Below, piece by piece: positions 46,623 through 55,147 of a stretch of 64,000 bases of DNA. The notes beneath the pieces were generated by a model. The model did not search any database and had not been told where the DNA came from. It was given only the letters and a program-made list of their open reading frames with translations. Within the stretch, counting starts at the first letter, position 1. Each line of letters opens with the position of its first letter. This stretch comes from Akkermansiaceae bacterium (lineage in GTDB: Bacteria > Verrucomicrobiota > Verrucomicrobiia > Verrucomicrobiales > Akkermansiaceae), in the NCBI GenBank assembly GCA_025457665.1, contig JALOTY010000006.1, positions 30,124 through 94,123 of the forward strand. The letters are read 5' to 3'. Both the position numbers and the translations under genes were made by a program.

Positions 46623-47603
46623 ATGAAGACTCCCCGACTTTTCAGTTTCGCCCTAGCCATGGCCCTTTGTCTGGGCGGGCTTCGCGCCCAAAGCAGCCCG
46701 GAGGAAAGCGACCCCGGGCAGGCCGCGGAGGTGGTGGAAGAGGCTGCGGAGGAGCCCGAGAAGGTGGTGCTCACCGAAGCGGAGGCCAAAGCAGTGGAGC
46801 TCTACAAAGAGCAAATGATGGCGATCCGCACCTGGCTTGAGGAATGGGTCCATTCCGCCCATGCCAGCGAGGCCAGTGCTTATCGCATCCCCGTCCTGCT
46901 GTCCGAGAAACTTGGCAAAGTGACGACCGAGGGTCTGCCAGCGAAGATTTCCGAGCCCTTCGCCGCTTTGAAGAAGAACATCGATTCCCAAGCGGAGCTG
47001 AACAAGGATCTTCCCGAGGATGATGCCGAAGCCATGGAATGGATGGCCAACCAACTGACGGATGAGAAATGGACCGCCCGGAACGAAAATCTTCGGGCTG
47101 AACAAAGTGAGTTGCAAAACAATCTCGTTTACGCGGCGGATGCCTGCGGTGCGGGACTGGAGTCCGACCTCTTCCAGAGCACCGAGCTTTCGATGTATGA
47201 AGACCGCTGGGTGGTCATTCTCGGAACCCACAAGAAATTCGAGGATGCCAAGGCCGAGGCGATGAAGGTCGCGGAGGCGATTCAAGTCCATTTCACTCTC
47301 CGCGATATGATTTTCGACAGCAAGGGCCTGCGCTATCCCGACGATTTCGAGGATGAGGTCTTTGCCGGTCAGTATGTGCAACGCAGCAACAATTATTGGT
47401 CGGAGGGAGACGAGACGATGGAAAGTTTCATCTCCGTGGAAATGTCATCGGGTTACGAGGGTTTCGAGCCGGGCCATTACATGGGCGTGGCAAGCATCGC
47501 GGAAAGTCCCGAGGATGCGGCGAAGCTGGTGGAGCAAGTCAAGGAGCATGCCCCGGGGGCTCATGTGAAAAAAGCCCTCATGTATTTCGGTTGCAGCCGC
47601 TGA
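46623..47603 (+). CDS. Secreted protein of unknown function, acidic helical then alpha/beta
   Basis: I do not recognise this 326-residue protein. It has a signal peptide (FALAMALCLGGLRAQ), a Glu/Ala-rich linker (about 25-50) and a helical region with many acidic residues (about 55-190). The C-terminal part has the phrase RWVVILGTHKKFEDAKAEA near residue 197 and a second similar pattern near the end (YMGVASIAESPEDAAKLVEQV). Those two patterns look like a duplicated, SPOR-like beta-alpha unit, but that is a guess. It precedes another secreted protein by 39 bases, and both lie directly upstream of the Hsp70 cassette. Confidence 0.75.
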   Translation: MKTPRLFSFALAMALCLGGLRAQSSPEESDPGQAAEVVEEAAEEPEKVVLTEAEAKAVELYKEQMMAIRTWLEEWVHSAHASEASAYRIPVLLSEKLGKVTTEGLPAKISEPFAALKKNIDSQAELNKDLPEDDAEAMEWMANQLTDEKWTARNENLRAEQSELQNNLVYAADACGAGLESDLFQSTELSMYEDRWVVILGTHKKFEDAKAEAMKVAEAIQVHFTLRDMIFDSKGLRYPDDFEDEVFAGQYVQRSNNYWSEGDETMESFISVEMSSGYEGFEPGHYMGVASIAESPEDAAKLVEQVKEHAPGAHVKKALMYFGCSR

Positions 47604-47642
47604 GTGTTCGCCCGTTTCCCAAGCATTTTCCCCTTCTCTAAC

Positions 47643-48425
47643 ATGTTCGCCATTTTCCCCATGGGTCTCCGTTTCGGCCGGAGCATCGTCGCCCTTTGCC
47701 TTCTACCGCTTGCCACGCTTCGGGCTCAGGAAGCGGAAGCGGAGTTCGATCGACTTTTCAAGGAAGGCTTCGAACCTGCCGTGCTCCTGGAGGATCATGG
47801 GTCCGACGATGGCGAGATTTCCCTGCTTTTCAGTGCTCGACGCAAGGGTCTGGGCGCAGCCGACTGGCCATCGATTGTCGATGGCGTTTCCATCCTCGGA
47901 ACCGAGGTGAATCTCGACGAATGCACGACGGAGAATTCCATCGTTTCGCTGAAGGATCAGAAAAGGCTTGGAGTCATTGCCAGCGCCGAGCCTGGTTTCC
48001 AAGCCTACTATCCGGATTTGCGGAATGTGGAACTCGCCGCACTTTGGGGACCAAGCCAGGAAGGTTGGCATTACGGTGTCCTCAATTACAGTGGTCGCTG
48101 GGGATGTCAGGATATCTTCTTCGTGAACATCGATGGCGAGGAAGCCCGGGTCACCAGCATGAAAGCCCTGTTGGATGGGGCTTCCAAGGAGGCCATCACC
48201 GCCCGGTCCGCGGATCCGGAGGCATATGAAATCGGCTACGAATTGCTCGAGTTCGAGAACCCGGAAAACAGTGCGACGGTGACAGATCCACTATCGATCC
48301 GAATCCGCTTTCTTGCCCAAATGCCGAAGGATGACGAAGCCGAGGCCATCGAGGGAGTGCTTCGAATTGAATTGTCCCGCGATCCCAAAGGGGTGGCATC
48401 GGCCACCCTGAAACCTGCGCCCTAG
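47643..48425 (+). CDS. Secreted protein of unknown function
   Basis: The 260-residue product begins at ATG 47643 (47661 also possible) with a signal peptide (SIVALCLLPLATLRAQ). The mature part has alternating strands and acidic loops, for example YGVLNYSGRWGCQDIFFVN. I see no known catalytic motif or membrane segment beyond the signal. It follows the 46623-47603 gene closely and is 268 bases upstream of the Hsp70-like gene. That gap shows no obvious promoter or terminator, so membership of the same transcription unit is open. Confidence 0.75.
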   Translation: MFAIFPMGLRFGRSIVALCLLPLATLRAQEAEAEFDRLFKEGFEPAVLLEDHGSDDGEISLLFSARRKGLGAADWPSIVDGVSILGTEVNLDECTTENSIVSLKDQKRLGVIASAEPGFQAYYPDLRNVELAALWGPSQEGWHYGVLNYSGRWGCQDIFFVNIDGEEARVTSMKALLDGASKEAITARSADPEAYEIGYELLEFENPENSATVTDPLSIRIRFLAQMPKDDEAEAIEGVLRIELSRDPKGVASATLKPAP

Positions 48426-48693
48426 TTCATGGGAAAGGGAATCCTGGCGTACGAATTTCCATGGTTCCAAGGTTTCCTGAGCCGGGTGTGCCATGACGGA
48501 TTCCCGGATGTCTCCCGGAAGCCGATGGGTTGGGCGGATTCCGGCGGTCGATCTAACATGATCCTCCCTTTTTTGGAGATTGACGGTCGATTCTCCAGTC
48601 CACAAGGTTTGAGATCGAATGGGTTGTGCCTTTCATCCCACCCTGTGGTTTTGGTCCATTCCCTTCTCAGCCCCCCTCCTCCTCAAGATTCCT

Positions 48694-50202
48694 ATGGTCG
48701 TCGGCATTGACTTGGGCACCACCTTTTCCCTGATCAGCTACCTCAACGCCAAGGGGATACCGGCGCTTTGCCCGGACCGGACGAATCCGTCGCGATTTCA
48801 GACTCCTTCTGTCGTTCACATCGGTCCGAATGGAGCGGTCGTGGGTGACTTGTGCGAGGCCCTGGTCACCGAGGATCCCTCAGTGAACATCTGCCGTTTC
48901 GCCAAACTCGGCATGGGCAAGCCGGATCCGGTCTATCTGGGATACCAGGATCTCGCCTATCGCCCCGAGGCGGTTTCCGCCTTGATCTTGAAAAAGCTGA
49001 TGAGGGATGCCGAGGCGCATCTCGATGCGTCGATCAGTGGAGCCGTCATCACGATACCCGCACACTTCAATGAAGCGCAGCGGAAGGCGACGGTCGATGC
49101 CGGCCGCTTGGCAGATTTGCCTGTTCTGGGTCTGGTCGAGGAACCTGTCGCTGCGGCCGCGTTCTTCGGAATCGAGGCCACGAACCAGGAAGAGACGGTT
49201 TTCGTTTTCGACCTTGGCGGTGGCACCTTGGATGCGACGATTCTCCAATCCTCACCGGAAGGTCTCTACGTCCTCGCCACGGAGGGTTCCGACAATCTCG
49301 GCGGCAAGAATTTCGATGAAGTCATCATGGCCATGGTGCGCGAGCAGTATGAGACCCTTCATCGTGCCGACCTTCGCAAGGACTCGGAGTCGATGCAGAA
49401 ACTCCGCAGTTTCGCCACGGCAGCGAAGATCGAGGTCAACAGCGGTGATAGCGAGAGCGTGAACAAGACGCTGATTCTCGGAGGCAAGCCGATGAAGGTG
49501 ACTTTCAATCGACGTCATTTCAACCTCGGCTGCGAGGGTCTTCTTGAAGCATGTGAGGAAGTTTGCGAGAGGGTTTTGAATGCGGTTTCCCTCACATGGC
49601 AGGACATGGACCACGTGATCCTCACCGGAGGCAGCAGCCTTTTGCCCTGTGTGGAGCAGAAAGTCCGTGAAATCAGCAAGCTGCCGGCGGCACGCATCCA
49701 GCGGAAGCAGCCCCATGCTGCCGTGGCCTATGGGGCGGCACTGCTGGCGGAGCAACTTTATGGAAAAGGGGAAACCATTGCGCCGCCGCTCAAGCAATCC
49801 GTGACGACGAATGAACTCGGTCTCCGCGTGATGGACCCGGTGAAGAAAAAGCCGGTCTTCCGCACCCTCATCGAAAAACATGTGCCCGTGCCGGTTTCGG
49901 TGAAGCAGACCCTCTACACCCACCGTCACGATCAGAAGAGCATCACGCTGGAGCTGATGCAGCGGAAGAATGACTTCGAGCCTCCCGAGACTCTCGGGCA
50001 GTTCACTTTTGGCCCTCTGGCGAATGCGGAAATCAATTATCCCATCGAAGTCGAAATCGGCTTCAGTGCCATGGGTCGGACCACGGTGATTGCCAAGGAT
50101 AGTCGCACCTCCGCCCGCATCGAACGGGAAATCTCTGCCGAAGAGACCGAAGATTGGTCGGAAGTTTATCAACATCTCAGCTCCCTGCCCCTCAAAGCCT
50201 GA
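48694..50202 (+). CDS. Hsp70-family chaperone lacking the helical lid
   Basis: I start at ATG 48694, directly before the Hsp70 opening VVGIDLGTTFSLISY; upstream codons of the frame are non-conserved. The 502-residue protein has a complete nucleotide-binding domain (about 1-350): phosphate-1 GIDLGTTFS, connect-1 GLVEEPVAAAAFFG, phosphate-2 FDLGGGTLD near residue 173 and the adenosine loop ILTGGSSLLP. A shortened beta-type substrate domain follows (about 365-480). It is about 130 residues shorter than DnaK, so the alpha-helical lid is missing and no C-terminal EEVD-like tail is present. It is thus a specialised Hsp70, not the housekeeping DnaK. It sits 37 bases upstream of a membrane protein with a J-like domain, implying a dedicated partner. 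Confidence 0.92.
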   Translation: MVVGIDLGTTFSLISYLNAKGIPALCPDRTNPSRFQTPSVVHIGPNGAVVGDLCEALVTEDPSVNICRFAKLGMGKPDPVYLGYQDLAYRPEAVSALILKKLMRDAEAHLDASISGAVITIPAHFNEAQRKATVDAGRLADLPVLGLVEEPVAAAAFFGIEATNQEETVFVFDLGGGTLDATILQSSPEGLYVLATEGSDNLGGKNFDEVIMAMVREQYETLHRADLRKDSESMQKLRSFATAAKIEVNSGDSESVNKTLILGGKPMKVTFNRRHFNLGCEGLLEACEEVCERVLNAVSLTWQDMDHVILTGGSSLLPCVEQKVREISKLPAARIQRKQPHAAVAYGAALLAEQLYGKGETIAPPLKQSVTTNELGLRVMDPVKKKPVFRTLIEKHVPVPVSVKQTLYTHRHDQKSITLELMQRKNDFEPPETLGQFTFGPLANAEINYPIEVEIGFSAMGRTTVIAKDSRTSARIEREISAEETEDWSEVYQHLSSLPLKA

Positions 50203-50239
50203 TCCTGCGATTCTCCATCCCTTCACGACTCCCTTTTTC

Positions 50240-51940
50240 ATGAACGCCCCCGAAGATATGACACCCGCCGAAGCTGCGGAATTGCTTGGCGTGAGCCGCG
50301 AAGCCAGCCCGTCTCAGATCGAACGTGCTTATGCCGAGAAGCTCGAAGCGCTTGAGAAAAAAATCGCCCAAGCCGCCACCGCCGCGCTGAAAAACAAGTA
50401 CCGCGTGGCCATGGACCGCTTGAAGCTTGCCCGTGAGGTGATGGAGAAAGAGGAAGAGGTCTGTGATCTTCCGTCACTTGAAATTTCCGAATTGGCAAGC
50501 CCTCCGCCTCTGCGCCCGGCCGCGCCGGAGCCGATGGTCGCCGCCCCACCTGCTCCTCCGGCACCAGCTCCGGCACCCACTCCAGCTCCAGCTCCGGTGG
50601 CCCCTGCCGCGCCGAAAAAGCCCCTGCCGGTAAAGGCCATTGGCATCGCCCTCGCCGCTCTGGTCCTCATCGGTGCGGCGATGGTTCTCCTGCGTGATCC
50701 GGCCACGGCCGTTTACGCCGGGGACTATCGCAAGCGGATCAGTTATGACTCGGTGGTCTATGATTACTCGATCACCGTGGCCAAGAACGGCGAGATCACC
50801 GGGACCAATCAGGTGGCGGACAAGAACATCGAACCCGTCAAAATCACCGGCAAGGTCGAGGCCGATGGCAAGCTCACCGCCACCGGTGAAGACAAGTCCC
50901 GCTACATCGGCCAGATCCGCGGAGACGACATGGAGCTTGAAGAGCAGTTCGAAAGCTCGGATGCCGTGGTCTTCAATCTCACCCGCGGCCTTGAGCTGCC
51001 CGCCGAGCCACCCCAGGCGGAGTGGGCCGGAGTTTATCACAATCCTTCCGTGGAATACCCCGCCGGGAAGTATGAGATGCGCTTTGAGGTCGAACCCAAC
51101 GGCCATGTCACCGCCCATTCCCGCAAGTTGACCAATGAAGCCGGCGTCACCTTCGAAGGCCGCGTCAACACCAAGGGCAAGTTCACCGCAACCCACGATC
51201 TCAACGATGGCGACGTGATCGAATACACCGGCTCGGTGGATGGCGAGGAGATGATCGTCGAGGAAACCCTGCCCGACGGCGCCACCTTCATGATCCGCCT
51301 GACCAAGGGCGAGAAGGAATCCATCACTCTTTCCCCCCACGCCGGGGTCTATCGAAACCGGATCACGTACGAGAAGGTGATCTTTGATTTCGATGTCACC
51401 ATCGCCGATGACGGCAGCCTGTCCGGCACCAGTCAGATCGCCGATGACAGCCAGGATGCCGTCACCCTCAATGGCAGTGTCTCGGCCGATGGCACACTCC
51501 AAGCCACGGGTTCCGATGACACCCAATACAGCGGATCGATCACGGATGGGGAAATCGAACTTAACGAAAAGGTCGGCGAGTCAAACTTCACTTTCAAGCT
51601 CGTCAAGGATCGCGAACTTCCCGCTGAAGCCCCTCAGGCGGCCTATGCGGGAACCTATGTGAATATCTCGGTCGTCGATACCAACAACGCCGCTTTCGAA
51701 TACGAATTCACAATCGCCCCGGATGGCGGACTCACCGGTTCCTATACCAGCGCCGATGGCAGCCTGCGGGTAAACATCAGCGGCCGTGTGGGGACCAAGG
51801 GCATCATCACTGCCGAGGGCACGCCGTATTCGAATGGATTCAAAAACACCTACACCGGGCAAGTGACCGATCAAGGTCTCGAACTCACCGAAACGCTCCG
51901 CAATGGGGGCACTTTCTCCTTCATCGTGCCGAAGTCCTGA
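50240..51940 (+). CDS. Membrane protein with HPD-less J-like domain and four beta repeats
   Basis: Of 566 residues, about 5-65 resemble a J domain: TPAEAAELLGVSREASPSQI matches helix I and the start of helix II, and YRVAMDRLKLAREVM matches helix III. The HPD tripeptide that activates Hsp70 is absent; EKKIAQAATAALKNK lies where it should be. A Pro/Ala-rich linker (about 90-130) leads to one transmembrane helix (about 133-152, KAIGIALAALVLIGAAMVLL). The rest is four repeats of about 104 residues starting near 158, 262, 366 and 468, each with an AGxY start, a GxxxGT/GxLxGS middle and a polar beta pattern. With the J-like end in the cytoplasm the repeats would face the periplasm. It is 15 bases before the next gene, and clearly in the Hsp70 operon. 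Confidence 0.8.
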   Translation: MNAPEDMTPAEAAELLGVSREASPSQIERAYAEKLEALEKKIAQAATAALKNKYRVAMDRLKLAREVMEKEEEVCDLPSLEISELASPPPLRPAAPEPMVAAPPAPPAPAPAPTPAPAPVAPAAPKKPLPVKAIGIALAALVLIGAAMVLLRDPATAVYAGDYRKRISYDSVVYDYSITVAKNGEITGTNQVADKNIEPVKITGKVEADGKLTATGEDKSRYIGQIRGDDMELEEQFESSDAVVFNLTRGLELPAEPPQAEWAGVYHNPSVEYPAGKYEMRFEVEPNGHVTAHSRKLTNEAGVTFEGRVNTKGKFTATHDLNDGDVIEYTGSVDGEEMIVEETLPDGATFMIRLTKGEKESITLSPHAGVYRNRITYEKVIFDFDVTIADDGSLSGTSQIADDSQDAVTLNGSVSADGTLQATGSDDTQYSGSITDGEIELNEKVGESNFTFKLVKDRELPAEAPQAAYAGTYVNISVVDTNNAAFEYEFTIAPDGGLTGSYTSADGSLRVNISGRVGTKGIITAEGTPYSNGFKNTYTGQVTDQGLELTETLRNGGTFSFIVPKS

Positions 51941-51955
51941 CCCCCTCGATCCGCC

Positions 51956-53992
51956 ATGCAATTCAATCACGACGTCACCGACCGCATCCAGAAACTTGCC
52001 GCTCAGGGGCAGGACATCGCCTCGCGTCAGGAGGCAGGGATGAGCGAAACTCCGCTGACTCAACTCTTCGGGGAACTCCGGAACAACAGGAAGGCGGAGC
52101 CTGTCGAGGTCGCCCTTGTCGGACTCGATGATGACAGCGTTCCGCTGGTTCTCTCCCGGCTGTTAGGCGAGGAATACCCGCTCTGCCGCGTGGTCGTGCC
52201 GGACCGGCTGGGATATACCGAGGTGCATCTTCGTGAAAGTGGATACATCTTTGAATCCGGCAGTGAGAGGCGGGAGTTCGATCAACCGCAAAGCCTTCTG
52301 AAGGCCTTGGAGGAAACCCGGTCTTCGACCGATTCCCATGCGCATTCCCTCGGGGATCCCATGCGCGTTTCGCTCAAAGCTCCTGCCGGGCGCGCCGGGG
52401 TGGTCCTGCTCATTCCCACAAGTCTGGAAAGCTTGTCGAACAAGCCCGCCCTTCTTTCCATCATCGCCACGCGCGCTTCCTTTCTGGTGCTTGCGGGTCG
52501 GTCGGATCACGCGCTTGATGCCGATTCGAAGCTGACCCTCAACAGCCTGCTTGAAAACCTTGCCGGGTATCAATGCGTGGTCACCGATGAAGCTCCGGTG
52601 CCGCCGGGGGATCGATCCAAGATCGGCTGGCTCTCCTGGCCCGGACAGGCATTCGGTTTCCCTGCCCATTTCCTTTCCGCGGCGGATTCCCCGGCCTTCC
52701 TTCCATTCCTCGAACCCGATGGTCCGCAGGCCGGCTTCCGGGATTACCTCGGTGCCCAACAAAGCACCGCGCGGATCGATGAAACGCTCAGCCTGCTCGA
52801 TGAATCCCTGCAAGCCGAGCTCGAACAGCTCGCCAACCGCATGCGCCTGATGGACTCCGGCGTGGCGGGTGCGGCGCTTGCTCCCGGGGATTTCGATGCC
52901 CGTGTCGCTGGTGAAGAAGTGAAAAACCGCCTCCAGGAGGACCTCGATGCGATCAAAAAGAACCGCGAGGACGCCGCCAAGCGGGCCCTGCTTGTCGATG
53001 GAGATCTCTACAAGAGCCTTCATCGCATCAGCGAGAGCCTGCGCGTCGATGATATCGACAAGACCCCGAAGGAAACCGTCATCAAGCTCGCCTTGTCCGA
53101 GGACAAGCAGAATGAAATCACCGATGCCCTGCGCCATGAAATGCGGGCGATCGTCATGAATGATCTGGCGGTCATTGATGAGACCGTCACAGCCACGCGC
53201 GAGGAACTCGAAGGGCAGTTGGAAAAAACCCTGGGACTGCGCACCCGCTTGCATCTCGATCCGCTCGACCGGACAGCCTGGTGGGAATCGGTGGTGAGCC
53301 TTGCCCGTCCCGAAATCCGCTATCGCTCGGAAATGCCCATCGTCACCATGGGAAAAAGATTTTCCGAGGCACGTGGCGGACTCTCGCTCGTCATGGTCGC
53401 AGGCGGCCTGCTCACCGGTCTCCAGGCATTCGTCGATGCCGAGACGCTCAAATCCATCAAGGTCGGCCTCTATGCACTCATGATTCCCGTACTGGTAGGC
53501 GGCCTGATCTGGACCTTCGTTTCCGTGAAGAAACGCGATCGGATCACCTTGGAAAAGGAACTCGACCGTCTTCGTGAGGGCGTGCTCTCCGAGTTGCGAA
53601 AGGTTTCCAACGAACTCCTGCGTGTGCAGGCCACACAGATTGCGGCTCTGTTAGGAAAGATTTCCAAGCAGCTCAACAGCCAGGCAGCAGAGCTGCTCAA
53701 AAAGCATGAAACACAGGCCAAGGGCGCCCGGGAAGAGGAAACCCGTCGTGCCCGCGAGCGCAACAAGGGCATCGAACAACGCAGCCGCGAGAAAACCCAA
53801 CAGCGGACCGAACTCGCCCGCTTGAAAACCTCGGTGGGTGAAATCCGCAGGCTTCTCTCTGATTGGTTGCGCGGCCTGAACGCTCCGGCCCGCCCGGCGC
53901 TGACGCCTTCTGCGGGTGCGGTTGCCCCGTCACCTTCGCGCATCGTTCCCACCGTTCCTCCCTCTCCGTCCCGTATCAATCCTCCCTCGTGA
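51956..53992 (+). CDS. Two-TM coiled-coil protein of dynamin-like layout without a visible P-loop
   Basis: The 678-residue protein has an N-terminal alpha/beta region (about 45-260). VEVALVGLDDDSVPLVLSRL there looks like the first strand, loop and helix of a G domain, but the GxxxxGKS residues are replaced. Next come a long helical region (about 265-470), two adjacent transmembrane helices (about 474-493 GGLSLVMVAGGLLTGLQAF and 503-522 VGLYALMIPVLVGGLIWTFV), a basic coiled coil (about 525-640) and a Pro/Ser-rich tail. The order G-like domain, helical bundle and paired membrane segment is the plan of bacterial dynamin-like proteins, some of which are encoded beside Hsp70 genes. Without a P-loop, GTP hydrolysis is doubtful. 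An inactive scaffold or a fully unrelated membrane protein are alternatives. Confidence 0.6.
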   Translation: MQFNHDVTDRIQKLAAQGQDIASRQEAGMSETPLTQLFGELRNNRKAEPVEVALVGLDDDSVPLVLSRLLGEEYPLCRVVVPDRLGYTEVHLRESGYIFESGSERREFDQPQSLLKALEETRSSTDSHAHSLGDPMRVSLKAPAGRAGVVLLIPTSLESLSNKPALLSIIATRASFLVLAGRSDHALDADSKLTLNSLLENLAGYQCVVTDEAPVPPGDRSKIGWLSWPGQAFGFPAHFLSAADSPAFLPFLEPDGPQAGFRDYLGAQQSTARIDETLSLLDESLQAELEQLANRMRLMDSGVAGAALAPGDFDARVAGEEVKNRLQEDLDAIKKNREDAAKRALLVDGDLYKSLHRISESLRVDDIDKTPKETVIKLALSEDKQNEITDALRHEMRAIVMNDLAVIDETVTATREELEGQLEKTLGLRTRLHLDPLDRTAWWESVVSLARPEIRYRSEMPIVTMGKRFSEARGGLSLVMVAGGLLTGLQAFVDAETLKSIKVGLYALMIPVLVGGLIWTFVSVKKRDRITLEKELDRLREGVLSELRKVSNELLRVQATQIAALLGKISKQLNSQAAELLKKHETQAKGAREEETRRARERNKGIEQRSREKTQQRTELARLKTSVGEIRRLLSDWLRGLNAPARPALTPSAGAVAPSPSRIVPTVPPSPSRINPPS

Positions 53993-54040
53993 TCCTTTTG
54001 CGATCCGCGATTTTCTTCAATCCGCCTACCGACCCCCACC

Positions 54041-55138
54041 ATGAACACCGATCATCAAGCCGCCCAAGCCGCCTACGCTTCCGCCCAAGAGGCCCAACAA
54101 GCCGCCGATCAAGCGGCGGACACCCTTCGCCAGGCGGATGCCGCGGCGAACCTTGCGGCCGAGGCCGCTCAGAATTCCGAATCCGCCGCCACTCAGGCCA
54201 AGAGTGCGGCCGATGATGCCATCGATGCCGCCCGCGATGTCACCGCCGCTGCCGATGAAGCCGCCGCTTCCGCCCGCGTGGCCGATGAAGCCGCGCGCTT
54301 TGCCGACGAGGCCACTCAGGAAATCGGCACCGCCCGTCAGCAGGTCGAAGAAGCGATGCTGGCGATGGAGGAACAGAACGCCAAGACGCGTCTGGCCGCC
54401 GATGAGGTGGAAAAGGCTGCGGATGAAGTCACCAGTGCCGCGCGTCAGGCAGACCATGCCAGCGATCAGGCGGCTGCGGCTGCCGCGCATGCGCGCGATG
54501 TGGCGGATGATGCCGCCTCCATTGCCCAGGCTGCCGATGCCGCCGCGCAGCATGCCGGAGTGGCCGCGCACGATGCGGATGCGGCTGCGCAGTATGCGGG
54601 TTCGGCCGCGAATGAAGCCGATTCCGCCGCGCAATATGCCGGAGTGGCCGCGCACGATGCGGATGCCGCCGCACAATATGCCGGAGCTGCCGCCCAGGAT
54701 TCCGATGCGGCCGCGCAGGCGGCGGCGCAGTATCAGGCACAAACTTTTGAGGAACTGCAGATTGCCAATCAGGCCCGCATGCAGGCCGAACAGGAGATGC
54801 AGATGGCCGCCCAAATCCGTGCCCAAGCGGAGCAGGAACTCCAAATGGCCGCCCAGGCCCGAACCCAGGCGGAACAGGAAATGGAAGTGGCCTCGCAACT
54901 CCGTGCCCAGACCGAACAGGAACTCAGCACTGCCCAGCAAGCCGCATCGGAAAGCCAGAACGTTCTGAGCCAGGCCCAGCAGTCCGCACAGGAAATCGAG
55001 GCGGAGAAATCCGCTGCCATGGCCGCACGCGACAACGTCGATCAGATCATCCAGGAACTCGAATCCCTCCGCCAGCAAGCGGCGCAGGCAGCCGATGAGG
55101 CCCAAGCCGCCGCCGCCCGGGCCCAATCCTGCGCCTGA
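54041..55138 (+). CDS. Alanine-rich tandem-repeat coiled-coil protein
   Basis: The 365-residue protein is mostly Ala, Gln, Glu and Asp with no signal peptide or membrane helix. Residues about 168-223 are four 14-residue units (type AAQYAGVAAHDADA). Residues about 244-299 are four further 14-residue units (type QAxxQAEQEMQMAA). Fourteen residues equal two heptads, so a long continuous coiled coil or filament is predicted. The N-terminal part repeats AA/D patterns of the same kind less regularly, and the C-terminus ends SCA. It follows the two-TM protein by 48 bases and closes the chaperone cassette; a convergent gene ends 9 bases later. Repeat number is likely to vary between strains. Confidence 0.8.
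   Translation: MNTDHQAAQAAYASAQEAQQAADQAADTLRQADAAANLAAEAAQNSESAATQAKSAADDAIDAARDVTAAADEAAASARVADEAARFADEATQEIGTARQQVEEAMLAMEEQNAKTRLAADEVEKAADEVTSAARQADHASDQAAAAAAHARDVADDAASIAQAADAAAQHAGVAAHDADAAAQYAGSAANEADSAAQYAGVAAHDADAAAQYAGAAAQDSDAAAQAAAQYQAQTFEELQIANQARMQAEQEMQMAAQIRAQAEQELQMAAQARTQAEQEMEVASQLRAQTEQELSTAQQAASESQNVLSQAQQSAQEIEAEKSAAMAARDNVDQIIQELESLRQQAAQAADEAQAAAARAQSCA
54542..54709 (+). repeat. Four in-frame 42-bp tandem repeats
   Basis: Four consecutive 42-base units encode 14-residue blocks of the AAQYAGVAAHDADA type. Units 1 and 3 are closest to each other, which suggests duplication of a two-unit block. They are coding repeats inside the alanine-rich gene. Confidence 0.9.
54770..54937 (+). 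repeat. Second block of four in-frame 42-bp tandem repeats
   Basis: Four 42-base units encode 14-residue blocks starting QARMQAEQEMQMAA, then related versions. The period matches the first block but the sequence differs, so the 14-residue (two-heptad) length itself appears to be conserved. Confidence 0.85.
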
Positions 55139-55147
55139 GGCGGGACA

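Noticed and set aside
54542..54937. CRISPR array or non-coding minisatellite
   Set aside because: 42-bp units are contiguous, in frame and encode a regular coiled coil.
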